Of a DNA stretch of 7,525 nucleotides, positions 6,497-7,525 are shown in pieces. The position numbers and the translations under genes are program-made. The DNA is taken from the NCBI GenBank assembly GCA_024275615.1, contig JAJRYU010000561.1, forward strand, positions 1-7,525. The letters are read 5' to 3'. The first letter of the stretch is position 1, and every line of letters begins with the position of its first letter. Source of the stretch: Planctomycetota bacterium (GTDB lineage: Bacteria; Planctomycetota; GCA-002687715; DRQF01). The notes beneath the pieces are model-generated. The model ran no database searches, was not told the origin of the DNA, and was given only the letters and a program-made list of their open reading frames with translations.

Positions 6497-7516
6497 ACGA
6501 GGTGAGTAGCGTAGCCAAAACTTGTTCGATTCTTCTAAGTCGACCAGGGCATCCACGGCAGCACCTGATTGCAGTTCTTGCGAGAGAGCCGGCATAGTCT
6601 GCAGGTCGTCGAACAGGTCTTCGCATTTCCTACGCCATTGTTCGACATCCGGAAGTATCTTGTGTTGGATGAGGTCCGACAAGAAAACAAGGTTGGCCGC
6701 AGTGATTGGCGCCGCTTTCGCCAACTCTTCTTTGAGCGTCACGATGGTCGCGGCTTGAGGGTCAATTCCGTTGCTCGTCTCTGCCAAGCTAAGTATGAGA
6801 TGTGTAGCGATGCCGTTGCGTTTTAGTTCAGTAGAAAAGGCATCTCGGAGTTCTTTGTCATCTTTCTGAATGCGATTGAGGATGGCAATGACAGGTAAAT
6901 TTGAGGCCTCGAATGTCTCAAACTCTGTCGCAGTGCTACGGTCGGCGTAGCGTTCGACACTGGTGACAAAAACAACGAGGTCAGCCCAACAGCAGATACG
7001 TCGAGCGACTTCTCGATTCATGTCGTGACGGGTGTCGTAGTCGGGACTGTCGACCAAGACGCAGCGTTGATCGAGTGAGTGATCAACGAAAGTGACCTCG
7101 CCTTCATGACCTGAAGTTGTCTTCTCCGACATACTAGAGTGTTTCAGAGTTTGAAAAAGACCTTGCGACAAGTGTTCTCTATGTTCAGACGGAAGGGCGC
7201 AAAGAGCACCTTTTGTGGCTGGCCTCTCAATACTCGAAATATGAGAATAGCTCTCTCCCGTCAGGGTGTTGAACAAGGACGATTTGCCACTTCCCGATGG
7301 CCCAAATAGGGCAACAATGACGATGTCCATACCATCGTTGCGACGATCAATCCGAAACAGTGCAGCGTAGATGGCCTCCTTCAGCTGCGCCACGCGCAAG
7401 AACACATGTTTCGAGTTAGGCACCCGAACTTGTTTCACGACTTCAAGGAGATGCTCCAAGTTTGCTCTGTCGTTTGAATCACTCGTCTGATCTTTGTGTC
7501 TTATTCCGGAATCCAA
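6494..7516 (-). CDS. Dynamin-like GTPase, N-terminal GTPase half (first of pair), ending at in-frame TGA
   Basis: This 340-residue frame contains a GTPase domain: P-loop GPSGSGKS (72-79), a G2-like RPATKG (98-103), G3 as DSPD (156-159) and a degenerate G4 at NRIQ (214-217) where NKxD is expected. Residues 179-193 (DLVVFVTSVERYADR) closely match DLVVWVTSLTKYSDR in the neighbouring GTPase, showing the two are paralogues. A helical region follows (about 270-325) and the frame stops at FWLRYSPR, in the middle of what appears to be a membrane-approaching helix, so the protein looks truncated. The next 215 codons continue in the same frame. The likely role is GTP-dependent membrane remodelling together with the 589-residue partner. 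The start is uncertain: TTG at 7516 directly follows an in-frame TAG (7519-7517), and no clear ribosome binding site is visible in the nine bases left. Leucine 20 (TTG) or valine 27 (GTG) could serve instead. Confidence 0.75.
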   Translation of the reverse strand: MDSGIRHKDQTSDSNDRANLEHLLEVVKQVRVPNSKHVFLRVAQLKEAIYAALFRIDRRNDGMDIVIVALFGPSGSGKSSLFNTLTGESYSHISSIERPATKGALCALPSEHREHLSQGLFQTLKHSSMSEKTTSGHEGEVTFVDHSLDQRCVLVDSPDYDTRHDMNREVARRICCWADLVVFVTSVERYADRSTATEFETFEASNLPVIAILNRIQKDDKELRDAFSTELKRNGIATHLILSLAETSNGIDPQAATIVTLKEELAKAAPITAANLVFLSDLIQHKILPDVEQWRRKCEDLFDDLQTMPALSQELQSGAAVDALVDLEESNKFWLRYSPR

Positions 7517-7525
7517 CTATGAGTC

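Noticed and set aside
6366..6626. Alternative minus-strand frame crossing the TGA, as a sign of frameshift rather than nonsense mutation
   Set aside because: Its peptide becomes arginine- and glycine-rich and lacks the downstream helix and membrane pattern. The frame before and after the TGA is the same, so no shift is needed.

Overview
The window reads as a stretch of chromosome from a Gram-negative bacterium of medium GC content. The main support for Gram-negative is a TolC-family outer membrane protein with a signal peptide. The lineage cannot be fixed from sequence alone. HEAT-repeat proteins beside paired dynamin-like GTPases, and TTG start codons, would fit a Planctomycetes-like or delta-proteobacteria-like group, but that is a guess. 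I saw no tRNA, rRNA, CRISPR array, insertion sequence or phage gene.

Layout. The plus strand carries a set of co-directional genes: the 3' end of a HEAT-repeat gene (2-277), a TolC-like outer membrane efflux protein (434-2014), a membrane-anchored HEAT-repeat protein (2063-3472), and a small two-helix membrane protein of unknown function (3479-4060). The last three are tightly spaced (48 nt, then 6 nt), so they probably form an operon. The minus strand carries two related dynamin-like or septin-like large GTPases that converge on this set, with only 16 nt between the two stop codons. The distal one is a 589-residue protein (5846-4077) with a complete set of G motifs, two hydrophobic segments and terminal coiled-coil regions. 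The upstream one (7516-5843) is split by a single in-frame TGA (6496-6494) into a 340-residue GTPase half and a 215-residue helical and membrane half. It overlaps the 589-residue gene by four bases (TTGA), so the pair is almost certainly co-transcribed.

How the genes may work together. Tandem bacterial dynamin-like proteins often act as a hetero-oligomer on membranes. The two GTPases here share motif wording (DLVV-x-VTS-x4-Y-x-DR, and a D-x-P-D form of G3), so they are diverged paralogues likely to form such a pair. The TolC/HEAT/small-membrane-protein group looks like an envelope-associated operon; its link to the GTPases is only by position.

Most interesting points. First is the in-frame TGA inside the first GTPase, followed at once by a strong hairpin whose loop contains GGUC; this may be a nonsense mutation, a split gene or recoding. 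Second is an apparent -1 frameshift at the end of the first HEAT gene. Third is the paired GTPase module with an unusual G3, plus a degenerate G4 in one partner.
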